From: Xenoacremonium recifei
Taxonomy: Eukaryota; Ascomycota; Sordariomycetes; Hypocreales; Nectriaceae
Assembly: GCA_012184525.1 (NCBI GenBank)
Contig: WOFQ01000155.1
Location: forward strand, 1-21,736
Direction: 5' to 3'
Length of the DNA stretch: 21,736 bases
The notes beneath the pieces were generated by a model. That model was given only the letters and a program-made list of their open reading frames with translations, was not told the origin of the DNA and made no database searches. Below are positions 1 through 9,943 of the stretch, one piece after another. Both the position numbers and the translations under genes were made by a program. Positions within the stretch are counted from its first letter, which is position 1; each line of letters opens with the position of its first letter.

Positions 1-192
1 CTCAGCTCCATAGAGAAGGACTGGTTCCATGCAGGCTTTTATGGCTTTCCTGACTGAGGAAGGCGGTGGACCGTGTTGAGTGTTCGAGATGCTTCGCAGG
101 ACGCCGGCTGTCGATTTGGCCTTGTTTGCCCACTTCTCGACGTGTGTACGGAAGCTCAATCTCCTATCAAGCCATACACCAGAAGACGACAT
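1..192 (-). mobile_element. 5'-truncated LINE reverse-transcriptase ORF remnant
   Basis: Read on the minus strand, the sequence is open from 192 to the window edge. From about 180 onward it encodes the C-terminal part of a non-LTR (Tad1/I-like) reverse transcriptase: GVWLDRRLSF, then a helical Lys/Ala-rich stretch, HGPPPSSVRKAIKAC and VLLYGAE. In this family those motifs lie between the RT domain and RNase H. Nothing RT-like is seen upstream of position 180, so the element appears 5'-truncated here, as expected from incomplete target-primed reverse transcription. The rest would lie to the left of the window. No stop codon interrupts this short stretch. Its orientation is opposite to the LINE at the right end. 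Confidence 0.75.
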
Positions 193-971
193 GCTGAGCT
201 AGTGTAGGATCAGGTATAGGGTAGGGACAAGGTAGGCATAACGCACTGTGCTCACTAATGACCGCTCGAATTGGCCACCGCAGTGCGTTAGGGATGATCA
301 TCCTCCTCCTCCCCCTTCGTAGCTATTCGGCAGCTGCTTCGCCCGAAGGCTGTGAGCCGAATATCTTGTCAGCGGGTTACTCAAATGCAGCAAAATCCGC
401 TAAGTCTGACTTGGCAGTTATTAGGTACCAGCGCCTGAGTTTTCCAGCTGTTTTTTCGCGCTATGAGGTGCGTGCCTTCACCTCAGTCGGAGCCAACAGA
501 AGAGGGTTTAGCAGGTTAAGCTGAGGATTTGGCTGTGGTATTAGTTTAATAATCTGAATTCACACGACTCTTTGCACGTGACTCGTACCACGTTTCATAT
601 TATTGCACGCTACGCCTCGTTTTCTTTTAATGGGGTTGCCGATAACGAAAGCGGGTTATACGAAGTGAGTATGTGCGCTAGTACCAATTCGTCCTCGAGT
701 TCCCAGCAACACAGATCACACCATGACATCCTTGTTAATCGAAACCCGTAATGACAGTTGATTGTTGACAGCACCTGCCAATAATGATTCTAATCGCAGC
801 CAAGATGCAGGCCGAATCTGCAACCCTGGTCAAAAATTTTTTTTATTAGTAAGAACCCACTCTTTACTTTGGGGTTAACTCCTGATATGAGTTATTTCAT
901 TTCTTTCCCCCCTCCATTTTCTATCAGTATTCCTACCACCTCTTAATATCGCATGAGTTTTTCTGTTTACC
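193..971. other. Intergenic region upstream of the mannosyltransferase gene
   Basis: No convincing gene. A perfect 10-bp inverted repeat lies at 239-248 and 281-290. An 88-codon plus-strand ORF at 258-524 has no recognisable family features and I do not call it. Positions 896-940 are pyrimidine-rich (runs of C and T), as in many fungal core promoters just upstream of a start codon. A T-rich run sits at about 834-847. The promoter and 5' UTR of the GT71 gene must lie here. Confidence 0.4.
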
Positions 972-2468
972 ATGGGCCGCTTGATAAGACCATGCCTGTT
1001 ATGTATGGCATTTCTCTCCTATGCCATTATGTTTTCCCTATGGCGTCATAGATCGATGCAAGGAACGAAACGGGTTGATCCACAGCAAGGATTAGCAGCG
1101 AACCCGCCTCTCGATAACGGTGTCGAATTTGACATTGCGAATAAGTTCTCCTCCGCCGATGATTTCAAGGCGCATTTTCGGGCGGTATTGGGAATGCCTG
1201 GCATCGCCATGGCCGAAGCGAAGAGCACGTGTATTTGGGCGCCAGGAGTAAAAGTCAACTTCCAATATGACACGAACAACGACTGGGTCACTGTGGATCG
1301 GTTGGATCAGGAATTGGATGCGAGACGCCAGGATTGGCATGATTTCGTCAAATCTGGCATGATCCCGTACGCCCAGGTCAAGAACAGATTCAATGGACGG
1401 GGAATAGTCATCGTGGCCGGCAACAGAGACACGCTCATGCGCGTCAAGGTGATCTTGCGCGCCCTAGTAAGGTTAGGCTCCTCCATATCTGTAGAGATTA
1501 ACTACTGGGATGACGAGATAAATATGAGCACGGGGCAGGATCTGCTAGACATCTACCCCAACATCTACTTCAATGATTTGTCTAAAGACCACAATATCCT
1601 ACGCGTCAAAAAGGATGGGTTCTTTGGCGTCAATTACCAGTTGAAGACCGCCGCGCTCCTCAATTCACGCTTCGCTGAACCACTCCTCCTCGATTCGGAT
1701 AACATTCCCGTCGTCGACCCGATCACACTTTACGAAGCCGAAGAGTACAAAGAATACGGCACCATCTTCTGGCCCGATATTGCACGCACCCGGCCTAACA
1801 ATCCAGCGTGGGCCATTACGAACACCAGGTGCAGGATGGATGAGTACGAGCAAGAAAGTGGACAACTGCTAGTAGACAAGAGGCGGTTCTTTTACCACCT
1901 CCAGTTAGCAGCGTGGTTCAACAATGAGCAAGGCGCATACTACAACGAGTTCCTACTTGGCGACAAAGATATGTTTCGCTTCGCTTGGCATGCGCTGAAG
2001 ACTAGGTATGGTCGTCCAAAGCGCTGGTTGACAAGTCTGGGGACTCTCAACGACGATTACTACTGTGGTCACAGCTTTGCGCAGCATCACCCGGATGCAA
2101 ACGGGAAGATTGCTTTCGTGCATGGAGGCTTGACAAAGACAACAGATCCCCAGGTCTTGCGGTGGCAGCGCGATAGGCAAGGCGGGTACTATCGCAACTA
2201 CAAGGCATCGCCATTGAACGAAGATTCGAGGCATAATGTCGATGTTGGTATCAAGATAGATGCAGCTGAGTACATGCACGATAAGCCTGATGGTATACGT
2301 GCCGCATTATGTACAGATATGTTTGATGTCAAGGCTGGGAATATCGACGAGATTCTACCTGGTTTTGAACAAATCTTCGACGAGCTCGGTGGTTACTGGA
2401 TACTAGAAAACACTGAGGACGAAATCTCCGTACAAGCTCGGGCACAGGACGATGTAATGATACCTTAA
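972..2468 (+). CDS. GT71 alpha-mannosyltransferase (MNN2/MNN1-like), type II Golgi membrane protein
   Basis: Single-exon gene of 498 residues. A short basic N-terminus is followed by one hydrophobic segment (about residues 6-24), the signal anchor of a type II Golgi protein with a lumenal catalytic domain. The start of that domain reads RGIVIVAGNRDTLMRVKVIL, then VEINYWDDE. The core has a Lys/Ala helix before LLLDSDN, with the DxD nucleotide-sugar/metal motif at Asp241-Asp243, then DPITLYEAEEY and GTIFWPDIAR. This order matches the fungal alpha-1,2/alpha-1,3-mannosyltransferase family (PF11051). Such enzymes add mannose from GDP-mannose to N-glycan outer chains or other cell-wall glycans. The linkage made cannot be read from sequence. 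The length is somewhat below yeast Mnn2. The gene is separated from the downstream cluster by 3 kb of decayed DNA, so I regard it as an independent housekeeping or cell-wall gene. Confidence 0.85.
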   Translation: MGRLIRPCLLCMAFLSYAIMFSLWRHRSMQGTKRVDPQQGLAANPPLDNGVEFDIANKFSSADDFKAHFRAVLGMPGIAMAEAKSTCIWAPGVKVNFQYDTNNDWVTVDRLDQELDARRQDWHDFVKSGMIPYAQVKNRFNGRGIVIVAGNRDTLMRVKVILRALVRLGSSISVEINYWDDEINMSTGQDLLDIYPNIYFNDLSKDHNILRVKKDGFFGVNYQLKTAALLNSRFAEPLLLDSDNIPVVDPITLYEAEEYKEYGTIFWPDIARTRPNNPAWAITNTRCRMDEYEQESGQLLVDKRRFFYHLQLAAWFNNEQGAYYNEFLLGDKDMFRFAWHALKTRYGRPKRWLTSLGTLNDDYYCGHSFAQHHPDANGKIAFVHGGLTKTTDPQVLRWQRDRQGGYYRNYKASPLNEDSRHNVDVGIKIDAAEYMHDKPDGIRAALCTDMFDVKAGNIDEILPGFEQIFDELGGYWILENTEDEISVQARAQDDVMIP

Positions 2469-3179
2469 GAGCCAGCAACAAAAGCATGACGAGCAATATA
2501 CAGAAATGCGTCTGCCTTTACCATTGATAAACCGTTCATGAGATTAGAACAGAGAAGCAAAACGTCTGGCCAATACTTAGTCCGATCTATAATCAGTCAT
2601 TGAAGTCGCTCATGTCAATAGGGAGTGCCATTGGCCTGCCTCGGCAACGCCATGATGTCCCTCTGTTGCTCATTCTTGCCAGCAACTTGTATCACTTCGT
2701 TTGATCTTGCATTGGCTGATGTCTAGGTCTCACGTCGTCGCACATTAGAATTATTGCCGCGAGGACTTACAAGAAGCGTAATTTCTTACTCTCGGATTTA
2801 TCGAAGGTTCAACTCTCATGAACCAAAACCAGAAATACTGATTACACTTCTAAGGTAGCACCACATATCCTTCGCTTCCGTTTAGCGCGTACCACTGGAG
2901 ATATCCTCAAATGATTGGATGACAGCAAGTCCATGAGAATTTAGGAGGGTGACTGTTGTATCCCATCAAGGTCCTCGGGACGATCATTTCGATCAATCGC
3001 ATTCCGATGACCAAGACTGTTTGCAGGTTATCTAGCTGTTTGTTGGGAAGGAAGAGGGGAAAGATAGCTGATGTTTGTAACATCTTAGAAGCTAATTATA
3101 GTAACCCAACCTTCTTTGTCAGATTGCTAAGTACTAGCCAGCTTTCTTTTAAGGGCAAAACAATAGTGTTGACGAGGAA
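2469..3179. other. Gene-free stretch between GT71 gene and HET pseudogene
   Basis: All frames are broken by stops. Small ORFs (for example 2956-3216, plus) show no family features. By position it could contain the decayed C-terminal part of the HET gene (minus strand), but I could not recognise motifs. The GT71 3' UTR must lie in the first few hundred bases. Confidence 0.35.
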
Positions 3180-3960
3180 TTACATCTCACTAATGGCAAA
3201 TATGTCGCCAAAGTAAGCATTGATGTCGAGTGGTTTATCAGGCGAGCCCATCTAGGAAATGTTGACGCCTACGGTATTACCTAGGAGTTGAATGTTTTGG
3301 TTCATCAGGTGTCCTCCCGGTGTCATGGTTTATCGGAACATTGTTTTGGGAGCTTCCAGAGTCCTGTTGTCATTCCGGGAATCAATGACAGGCCTAGATG
3401 TCAAGAAATTGCACCAACGTCGTGGTTTCTGCTAGTTGCCAATATTCTTGTCTTGTGTCATCTGTGCATAACACAAAGAACTCATAAATGTAATGGAAGC
3501 GCCAATCAGATACCCAGCTCATCAAGCCTAGGTCATCCGCTTGTTTTGGTAAGGAGCTATTGTCAACGACGGCACGTGAAGACGACCAGCGATTTTGTGA
3601 GAGAATCACGTGGTAACCGGCCCTTTGATAGACCTCGTGTGTGTCTAGCTCGTAGTCACGACGAATTAAGTCAAAGTATGGACAGGGCGGCCTCACGAAT
3701 CCTCATATCGCAAAGATAATATCTCGGGGATCCGTCGAACGAGAACGCGAAAATATCACTACAAGATCAATACATAGACTTTTTGGATAGCAAACCGAGG
3801 CAAGCGCGATTGCAATTCCACTAGTTCATGAGGGTGCTCCAAGACCCATAAGCATGCTTACCCACCGGTTGAAATGCTGTCAGCTATTAGGCGATTTTTA
3901 GAATAGTTGGCTTTGCGCCGTGGCCAATGAATATTGAAGGCAAAGTGCGATTTCAAGGAT
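3180..3960 (-). pseudogene. Decayed heterokaryon-incompatibility (HET) domain gene
   Basis: On the minus strand around 3790-3720 a frame reads VVIFSRSRSTDPRD followed by IIFAI, a TGA stop, then GF. This matches the HET-domain signature DPRD(K)(V/I)(F/Y)ALLG with a stop inside it. The same frame continues to 3394 with RRDYELDTHEVYQRAGYHVI and later LGLMSWVSDW, equivalent to the family's PDY..S..EVY and LPSWVPDW motifs. Further down (about 3290-3180), after stops and frame changes, a weaker piece reads IQLLGNTVGVNIS. Several in-frame stops (around 3697, 3393 and 3250) show the gene is dead. The N-terminal HET part (YxALSYxWG, IDAICINQ) was not found, so the gene is also truncated or too diverged at its 5' end. 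HET proteins mediate non-self recognition after hyphal fusion and are often found as relics in variable regions. The family call is solid, the limits are approximate. Confidence 0.7.
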
Positions 3961-4599
3961 TGAAATCTTCCGAGCCTGGTACATTATGCAGAAGCGTATT
4001 TGCTGTATATTGCCGGTTACATTTATCATCTTGGACAGCCAAATTTTGTTATAATTGTGCATTGTGGTTGACATTGATTTCTAAATATCTACTCCTATGC
4101 TTGTTAATTGATCACAAATAGAGTGACAACACAGGTTCGCAACTGGGAACTTTGAACCTGGTTGTTCTTCTTCCCTTTTGTTCTGCGGGTCATTTTCAGC
4201 ATTGGCTGTGGATTTATTCTCCGGTTTACTCCGAGTTTTCTCGCTCGCTGGTATTTCATGATAAAAGCGCTGAGTCGCTTGCCGTCGTAGCTTCTGCGAC
4301 TGACGATTGCCACAGGAAACAACGTCATTTACTACTACCCGGGAGAAATGCTAAATAATGCTTGAGTCACTGATGCAAATACTCAACTTCCTTTCATAAG
4401 TTGGAGGGAGGCCAACATAGGATCAAGAGCGTGAGTCGACACTCAATTTAAAACGTAAAATGTAGATTGAAAGACTTGGGCACTTATTTTCGTCTTGCGT
4501 GGCATATATATTTGGATAAGGCTTTGACTCTGCTTGCCTGCATTGCATGCACCGTCACTTTATTTCAACTTGGTGGTTTGACTAAGTTCAAGTAATAAC
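3961..4599. other. Gene-free stretch between two pseudogenes
   Basis: Short ORFs at 3927-4121, 4104-4328 (minus) and 4152-4358 show no recognisable domains. Stops are frequent in all frames. It probably holds undetected remains of the 5' part of the sugar-transporter pseudogene and of the HET gene, but nothing can be named. Confidence 0.3.
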
Positions 4600-4966
4600 T
4601 TTCTCGTGTCTGTCACGGTTACCATATTTCTCCCCTTCCAGCGTGCTTATAGTATAGGCATTAGTCCAATCACACGACTATATCCTCCCGAAATCATGGA
4701 CTGCCTAATCCATAGGAATAGAATGGCTCTCTGGATCATGTATGTCACATTGGCTGGGCGAGTCTTCTATGACCCCAACTTTAAAAATAGTGAGACAGTT
4801 TCACTAGCGAAATTTTAGTTTCTGCCACTTTATCTTCTCGATCGCTGGCCGCCATCTCTTGGAAGCTTTACATGATCGGTGGTGTCTGGAATGTTCTCCA
4901 AATTGTCTTCTTTGTTATCTACTGCATCGAAACGAAACGTCTTAGCTGGAGGGTATCGGTTGCCTA
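4600..4966 (+). pseudogene. 3'-terminal remnant of an MFS sugar (lactose-permease-like) transporter gene
   Basis: The frame from about 4606 reads a hydrophobic stretch, then AYSIGISPITRLYPPEIMD and RMALWIMYVTLAG. This resembles the TM10-TM11 region of fungal sugar porters (Y.iGw.Pl..lYP.EIl...iRakGmAl). After a frame break around 4760-4830, another frame reads LAAISWKLYMIGGVW and ends in a hydrophobic helix with CIETKRLSW and a TAA at 4964-4966. This corresponds to the family's last helix and its PETKGRTLEE motif. The sugar-porter N-terminal ten helices are absent upstream. No strong intron ends join the two parts, although a degraded intron may lie between them. I read this as the tail of a dead hexose/disaccharide transporter. 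Alternative: a chance hydrophobic ORF, made unlikely by two motifs in the correct order and spacing. Confidence 0.6.
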
Positions 4967-5450
4967 ATCGACGGTAGGAATCATGTAGAGGAAGATGAAT
5001 CCGAGTCTATCTTTCAGGATTTGGGTCTGGAAACGGATGTAGTGACTGCTGCATGTCTTCAAAAAGAGCAATCTAGGTAGATAAACGTTCATGGGATCCG
5101 CAACTACCACATTCCAGGACATTCCTACGTAAAGACATGTGCTATTTGCGGAATTGCAAATTGATGTGATATCTTGAAGTCGGATAGTGAATGCCGATAT
5201 CTAATAGCCCTATAAAGAATGAGCCAATGTAGTGAGCTGCAACGTTTTGGACTTTAGTAACTCTATTTGTGCTCTCACTTTAATAAACGAGGAGATTAAG
5301 ATCTCAGTATTAGCCTAAGCCACTAAGAACAGCTTTAAAAGGAGGCGTTGAAAATCCGCAATACTAATGGATCTTTCATTTCTCGGCTAATTGCGGCTCC
5401 TTATATCTCATCTAACCCTACAACTTCAGCAGAGTCATAACTTGGATCGT
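4967..5450. other. Gene-free AT-rich stretch left of the cluster
   Basis: Frequent stops in all six frames and no recognisable domain. It includes the 3' flank of the SDR gene, which is read leftward. Confidence 0.35.
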
Positions 5451-6297
5451 TTATTTCTGGTACATGGATCCAACGAACAGTGCTCCACACACGTTTCTTT
5501 CTACTTCCGGCGATTCCGGAGTGATATTTCCAGTTGCAGCCTTAAATATTGACTCAGCAATATACTCTGGTGGTTCAATCTTGCCTTCCTTCTTCCATAT
5601 ATTAAATTTCTCTCTTTCTTCAGGCGACATGATGTTGTCATATTTTCCGGCGAAAATCATGTCCACCATTGGCGATTGCGTGACCAACGGGATGACGCCG
5701 TAAACGTTGATAGCTTTCTCTTCGTGGGCTAGCAGTTGAATAAATCGAGTCAATGATGCCTTAGAAGTACAGTAGGCGCTCCATCCACGGTATTGAACAT
5801 CTATATCTACACCACTTGAGACGATGATAACAGTTGGCTTCATGGGGGCCTTGTCCAAATGAGGCAAACACTTTTGAACGACAGAAACGATGGAAAAGAC
5901 ATTGACATCGTAGATCCGCTTGAAGTCGTTCATGGATAAGTTACGAATTGATTCCACTGGGAGCATCGTTCCCAGGCAAGGAATCACATGGGTCATGTAC
6001 GAGAACTGGCAGATAGTTTGTGCCACCAGTGCTGTTATTACGTTTTTCTGTTTTGTTTTAATATGGGACCTAGACTTCGGGGTTTCGAGAGATACCTACA
6101 TCACATGCATCTCCATAGAAAGTGATTAGTTTAGACTTTTCGTATTTCGACTCCAAGGCACTGAGCTCTGGTGTCTCGTGAAGCGTCAAAACGGCGACTC
6201 TCCAAGCTTTTTCAGCTAGAAGCTTTGACAAGACAGTAAGACCGATGCCGCTACCGGCACCCAATATCAATGCAACAGGGCCGTAGTGAGAGGACAT
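5451..6297 (-). CDS. Short-chain dehydrogenase/reductase (SDR), apparently frameshifted
   Basis: The start at 6297 opens with a Rossmann strand and the cofactor motif GAGSGIG (about residues 13-19), so NAD(P)(H)-dependent oxidoreduction is expected. This frame stops at 6070-6072. A second minus-strand frame, open from about 6095 to the stop at 5451, carries the rest: YDVNVFSIV, the catalytic Ser strand VIIVSSG and the active-site YCTSK. The two frames overlap around 6097-6073, and a one-base shift near 6096 gives continuous SDR-like sequence. A 64-nt GT..AG intron (6095-6032) would also restore the frame but would delete a segment SDRs normally have, and it lacks a good branch site. The usual NNAG/VANAG motif is replaced by VAQT plus roughly 11 extra residues. 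The gene is head-to-head with the hydrolase at 6635. Family certain; whether it is functional is doubtful. Confidence 0.7.
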
Positions 6298-6634
6298 ATT
6301 TCTGTGATAATCGGATTTTTGAGCAAGGAGACAAGGTTAGCAGGTAGAATCTTCAGAAATATCACAAAGCGCGCGAAGTATTTGCAATTTATCCACGTCA
6401 TCTGGCAACGGCGCTTGAGGAATAAACGCCTATCTATCGTATCTTGACTCCTCCTTATCAATATGACTCGGGATTAAGCGGCTGGGTAGGTACTGGCCTC
6501 TCGGATTTACGCGTATGAAAACGGACATCCCGTGTTAATAAAATAAAAGCCCAGGAACGAAGGAGGGTCATTCTGATCAATCATTCTTTCATCTTGGGCT
6601 CTGTTTTAACCAAGAGTTGCGGCAAGTCATCAAC
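6298..6634. promoter_or_regulatory. Bidirectional promoter of SDR and hydrolase genes
   Basis: This 337-bp region separates two divergent start codons, so it must hold both promoters. An A/T-rich TATA-like box (AATAAAATAAAAG) lies at about 6538-6550, roughly 90 bp before the hydrolase start. HGATAR sites, the AreA-type GATA-factor consensus, occur at 6305-6310 (plus) and at 6430-6435, 6434-6439 and 6455-6460 (minus). Binding is inferred from consensus only. Confidence 0.5.
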
Positions 6635-7672
6635 ATGGCACACAAGAAAGTGTTGTGTGGTTATGGTGTTGATGTTGACGCTGTAGCAAATTGGGTACGT
6701 CGGCCGCATTAGAGGATTTCACGAAAATACTGAAATACCTACATCAGATCAATACGAGTGATGGCTCAGCTCAGAATCCCACAAATGTGTCACGCGGTGT
6801 TTATGGCGCAACAGTCGGTATCAATCGTCTGTTGAAGCTTTTCTCTAAATACAACATCAAGGCCACATGGTTTACACCGGCACACAGCATAGAGTCGTTT
6901 CCAGTTCAGCTTGCTCGCGTTCGAGACAGCGGACACGAAATTGGTCTGCACGGCTGGACTCACGAGCTCCCATCCGATTTAAGCGAGAAACAACAACACA
7001 ACGTGCTGGAGAAATCCATCGAAACACTGACCAAGTTCTGTGGGAAAAGGCCTGTAGGGTACACTGCTCCAGCTTGGGCTACAAGCAAAGAATTGATTCC
7101 TCATTTAGAAGAGTTTGGCATTATTTACGACCACTCTTTTATGTATCACGACTTCCAAATGCATTTCTGTCCTGACTCGTCTCACGACTGGATTGAAACA
7201 AACACTGCGAAAGATCCATCTTCATGGATGAGACCTATGTCAAAGCTCAAACCTTCTAAGATAGTTGAGATCCCCGGAAACTGGCACGTGGATGACTGGC
7301 CTCCTTTTCAGCCTGTTCTAGGGAAGCCAAGTCATGGGTATGTGGACACAGAGGTCATTTTCAATCTTTGGAAACAGCAGTTCGATTACGCGTACGAGGA
7401 GTACGATCATTTCGTTTTCCCAATCTCAATCCGTAAGCGCCACCACGCATTTCCCTGGTATATTTCCGACACTGAATGATGCGCCGATAGATCCTCAAGT
7501 TAGCGGGAAGCCACATGTGATTCGACTGCATGAGCGGATAATCGAGTACATAAATACATTCGAGGGCGTCGAATGGATGACAATGGCGGAAATGGCGGAT
7601 GAATTCCTGAAAGGCAGGATATCTGGTGCTGAAATCGAAGGCGGAGTTGACTTGCCTGCGGCTAGTGGGTAG
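6635..7672 (+). CDS. Cytosolic polysaccharide-deacetylase-superfamily amidohydrolase (cyclic imide hydrolase / HpPgdA-like)
   Basis: Three exons, 6635-6694, 6748-7432 and 7491-7672, give 308 residues; the two introns (53 and 58 nt) have GT..AG ends and restore the frame. The N-terminus reads YGVDVDAVANW (Asp13 or Asp15 the expected metal ligand), followed after the intron by NPTNVSRGVYGATVG, a NodB-type strand ATWFTPAHS and the metal-binding HGWTH (His88, His92). Next come GKRPVGYTAPAW, IPGNWHVDDWPP, PISIHPQVSG across intron 2, and HERIIEYI. This pattern matches the PuuE/cyclic-imide-hydrolase/HpPgdA branch rather than secreted chitin deacetylases. There is no signal peptide and no chitin-binding module, so it is probably intracellular and acts on a small amide or imide, hydrolysing a C-N bond. 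It is divergent from the SDR and converges on transcription factor 1 only 118 bp away. Family firm, substrate unknown. Confidence 0.88.
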
Positions 7673-7790
7673 TCCTCTCTAAGTAGCTCAGATTGCTATC
7701 GCAGAACCTCACACGGAATACGTATCAAAGGGGGATTTTAACTGATTGCCTTGGTTTTGTTTAGTCTGATTGATAAGTCTACTCAATAGC

Positions 7791-9943
7791 TCATAGCGCC
7801 CACAGCATGAATGATTGCTCAGTGAAGACATCTGGACCAAATTGATCCCAATCAAGAGACTCCATGGGATCGCTCACCATGTCTAGCCAATCCAGGTGGG
7901 AGTTGGTCCCATAGCTTGCATCTGCGCAAGTGACTTGGTCAACCATAGGTGAAGCACAGCAGCCTTCGACTACCTCTGCACCTGAGAAGTCTCTATTGAC
8001 TAGTGCTTGAGAGGGTCCATGGACCACTGCATCTGAGAGCATTTGATGTGTTGCATTTCTTTTTGGTGAATCTGCGTGTGCTGCCCTTGGGAGAACAAGT
8101 CGGCTCAGTGCGTGGTAAACGGCGCCGTCAGGTTCATTTCCAAGCCCCATTACTTTGTTAAGCACACTTCCTTTGAACTGCTCGTAAGTCTGATAACACG
8201 CAGTAGCAGGTTGCCATCTTTCACTCAGTAATGCGAAGAGGCTTGAATACAAGTTTACCGTCTCCAGGATCTTCCGAATCCCGTAGCGCTCGCGTAGGGA
8301 GGACTCGCATTTCATGAGCGCGTAGAGCATGACAAGGGCTCCCTCGAAGCCTTGGTGCATAGCATGCCAGTTATACTTCAAAAACCCGCTGTGGGCATGC
8401 TCTGAAGGTGGATTAGTAAAAAGGTTTATCACATTTCATTAGATACTTACCCCAGTATCCAGCTACAACCTCCGCGGCAGCATCAAAACATTTTATCAAT
8501 GACTCTTCGGACGGTATTGGGTTGCGGGGTGAAGGCCGGTGCAGAAACAAATAACCGTGATGTACCGCAGCATCATACCAGTCTGGACCAGCACATTCAA
8601 AGGACGTGATACTCTGCCTCCATTTCTTAATCTTCTGCTCCATATAATCAAGCCAAGCAGAGTAAGGGCAACTCTTTTCCTCAATATATGTGTCGCTTCC
8701 GAGATAGTTTATACTCACTATCTCAGACTGTATGTAGCGAAACTCGATGACGCATCGGAAACATGTCCCAGCTTTATCCGACGGATACTTAGTCGTGATG
8801 AGAGCATCGTCGATACTCAATCTTCGGTACGTGGTATAAGCAATGGAGCGATCCATCTCATAAATACACCAGAAGATACACCGATATAAGTCAGCCTCTT
8901 TAGTACTGAGCTTAGTCCTAGCCATCGTTTCCTCGGGATCTCGATGTAACCCTAGCTCAACAGCCATGCTCATGCTGAGGCCAACGGTATCAGATATTGA
9001 CGCTGATTGTGGCATCAGGTACGAGTATTGGGCCAGGAGGAGAATCCCCTGTAAGGATTTTATACTGGATCGACATAGTTCCCTAGCATAATTAAGACCG
9101 TTCTGGAATATTCTCTGGCTTGACTGGAAGATACGGCTCGAGTCGTCAAAGCGGGACGTCATGATGCTTATACAGAGTACTGTTGATATGATGAAGATAT
9201 CATGAGCATCAGTGGCTTCCATGGACTCGCCTTGTGAATAAACTCGATGAAAGCGATCCCAGATATCATCCGGATCGAGAAAAGGGTACAGAGGCAAGAT
9301 GTTCTCGATATAATTGGTTGTCAAAAGTTCAGCGACTCCGCGAGGGATCTGTCGAAGTTCAATCCGTGCACCAATCATGTCCCTGCTTTGGTCTCTGGCT
9401 GATTGTAGAGAATGACCCCCGGAAGGAAGGACTGATGGTAAAAGGAGGAATAGGTCAACCGGAAACCCTTCATCGGTGTTCAAAAAGTTTGAATTTGTTC
9501 CAGGATTAAAATTCTCAACTAGACACTTCGTAAAAGCTGAGTTGGAACAATCTTCTGATTCACTCGACGCATTCGACGAGTTGGCCTCTGTCGTGATGTT
9601 TGGAGACCGAATGCTTTCATAAAAGCGTTGTAACTCGATCTCCTTTTGTGCGATCGCATTCTGGATGTATTGAACTACGGAACGAGGGACGGCAGTCTTT
9701 GTGTCTCCGTCCAAAATTCCGAAGCATTCGGACTTCGACTGCACACAGTTCGAGCAACTTGGTTTGAGTCTATCACATTTGATTCTATTGATATGAGCCA
9801 TTTTGCCAACTAAGGTAATGCGAAGGATTAGAGTCTTACTTTTTACAATGGCATCGTGCACATGCGAATGTTGCTCGTCGTCGAGTGCGCTTTAGGTCAG
9901 ATCCTCTGGAGGACTCGGAGCGTCGTTTTCTCATAGAGTTCAT
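7791..9943 (-). CDS. Zn2Cys6 transcription factor 1 (fungal-specific TF domain)
   Basis: Three exons, 9943-9840, 9784-8451 and 8401-7791, encode 682 residues. Intron 1 (55 nt) splits the zinc cluster and intron 2 (49 nt) has GTAAGT and a TACTAAT branch site. A basic N-terminus (residues 5-23) precedes a perfect C-x2-C-x6-C-x6-C-x2-C-x6-C binuclear cluster (Cys28, 31, 38, 45, 48, 55). A short stretch (about 62-80) is a plausible linker and dimerisation helix. The middle-homology region (PF04082-like, about residues 190-390) includes LPLYPFLDPDDIW, AVELGLHRDP and CIFWCIYEMDRS. It should bind CGG-type half-sites as a nuclear activator or repressor. Its position head-to-head with the P450 and in the centre of the block suggests it is a pathway-specific regulator. 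The start was chosen because it is the first ATG in frame with the complete cluster; a second ATG lies three codons on. Confidence 0.9.

Noticed and set aside
258..524. 88-codon plus-strand ORF with a hydrophobic start, possible small secreted protein
   Set aside because: No convincing signal-peptide layout, no family motif and no promoter or splice support; lies beside transposon debris.
3288..3719. 143-codon plus-strand ORF
   Set aside because: It is the antisense shadow of the HET pseudogene, whose motifs are on the minus strand.
6032..6095. 64-nt intron in the SDR gene
   Set aside because: Possible by GT..AG and frame, but it removes a segment that reads as normal SDR sequence after a one-base shift, and the branch site is poor. 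Kept as an alternative only.
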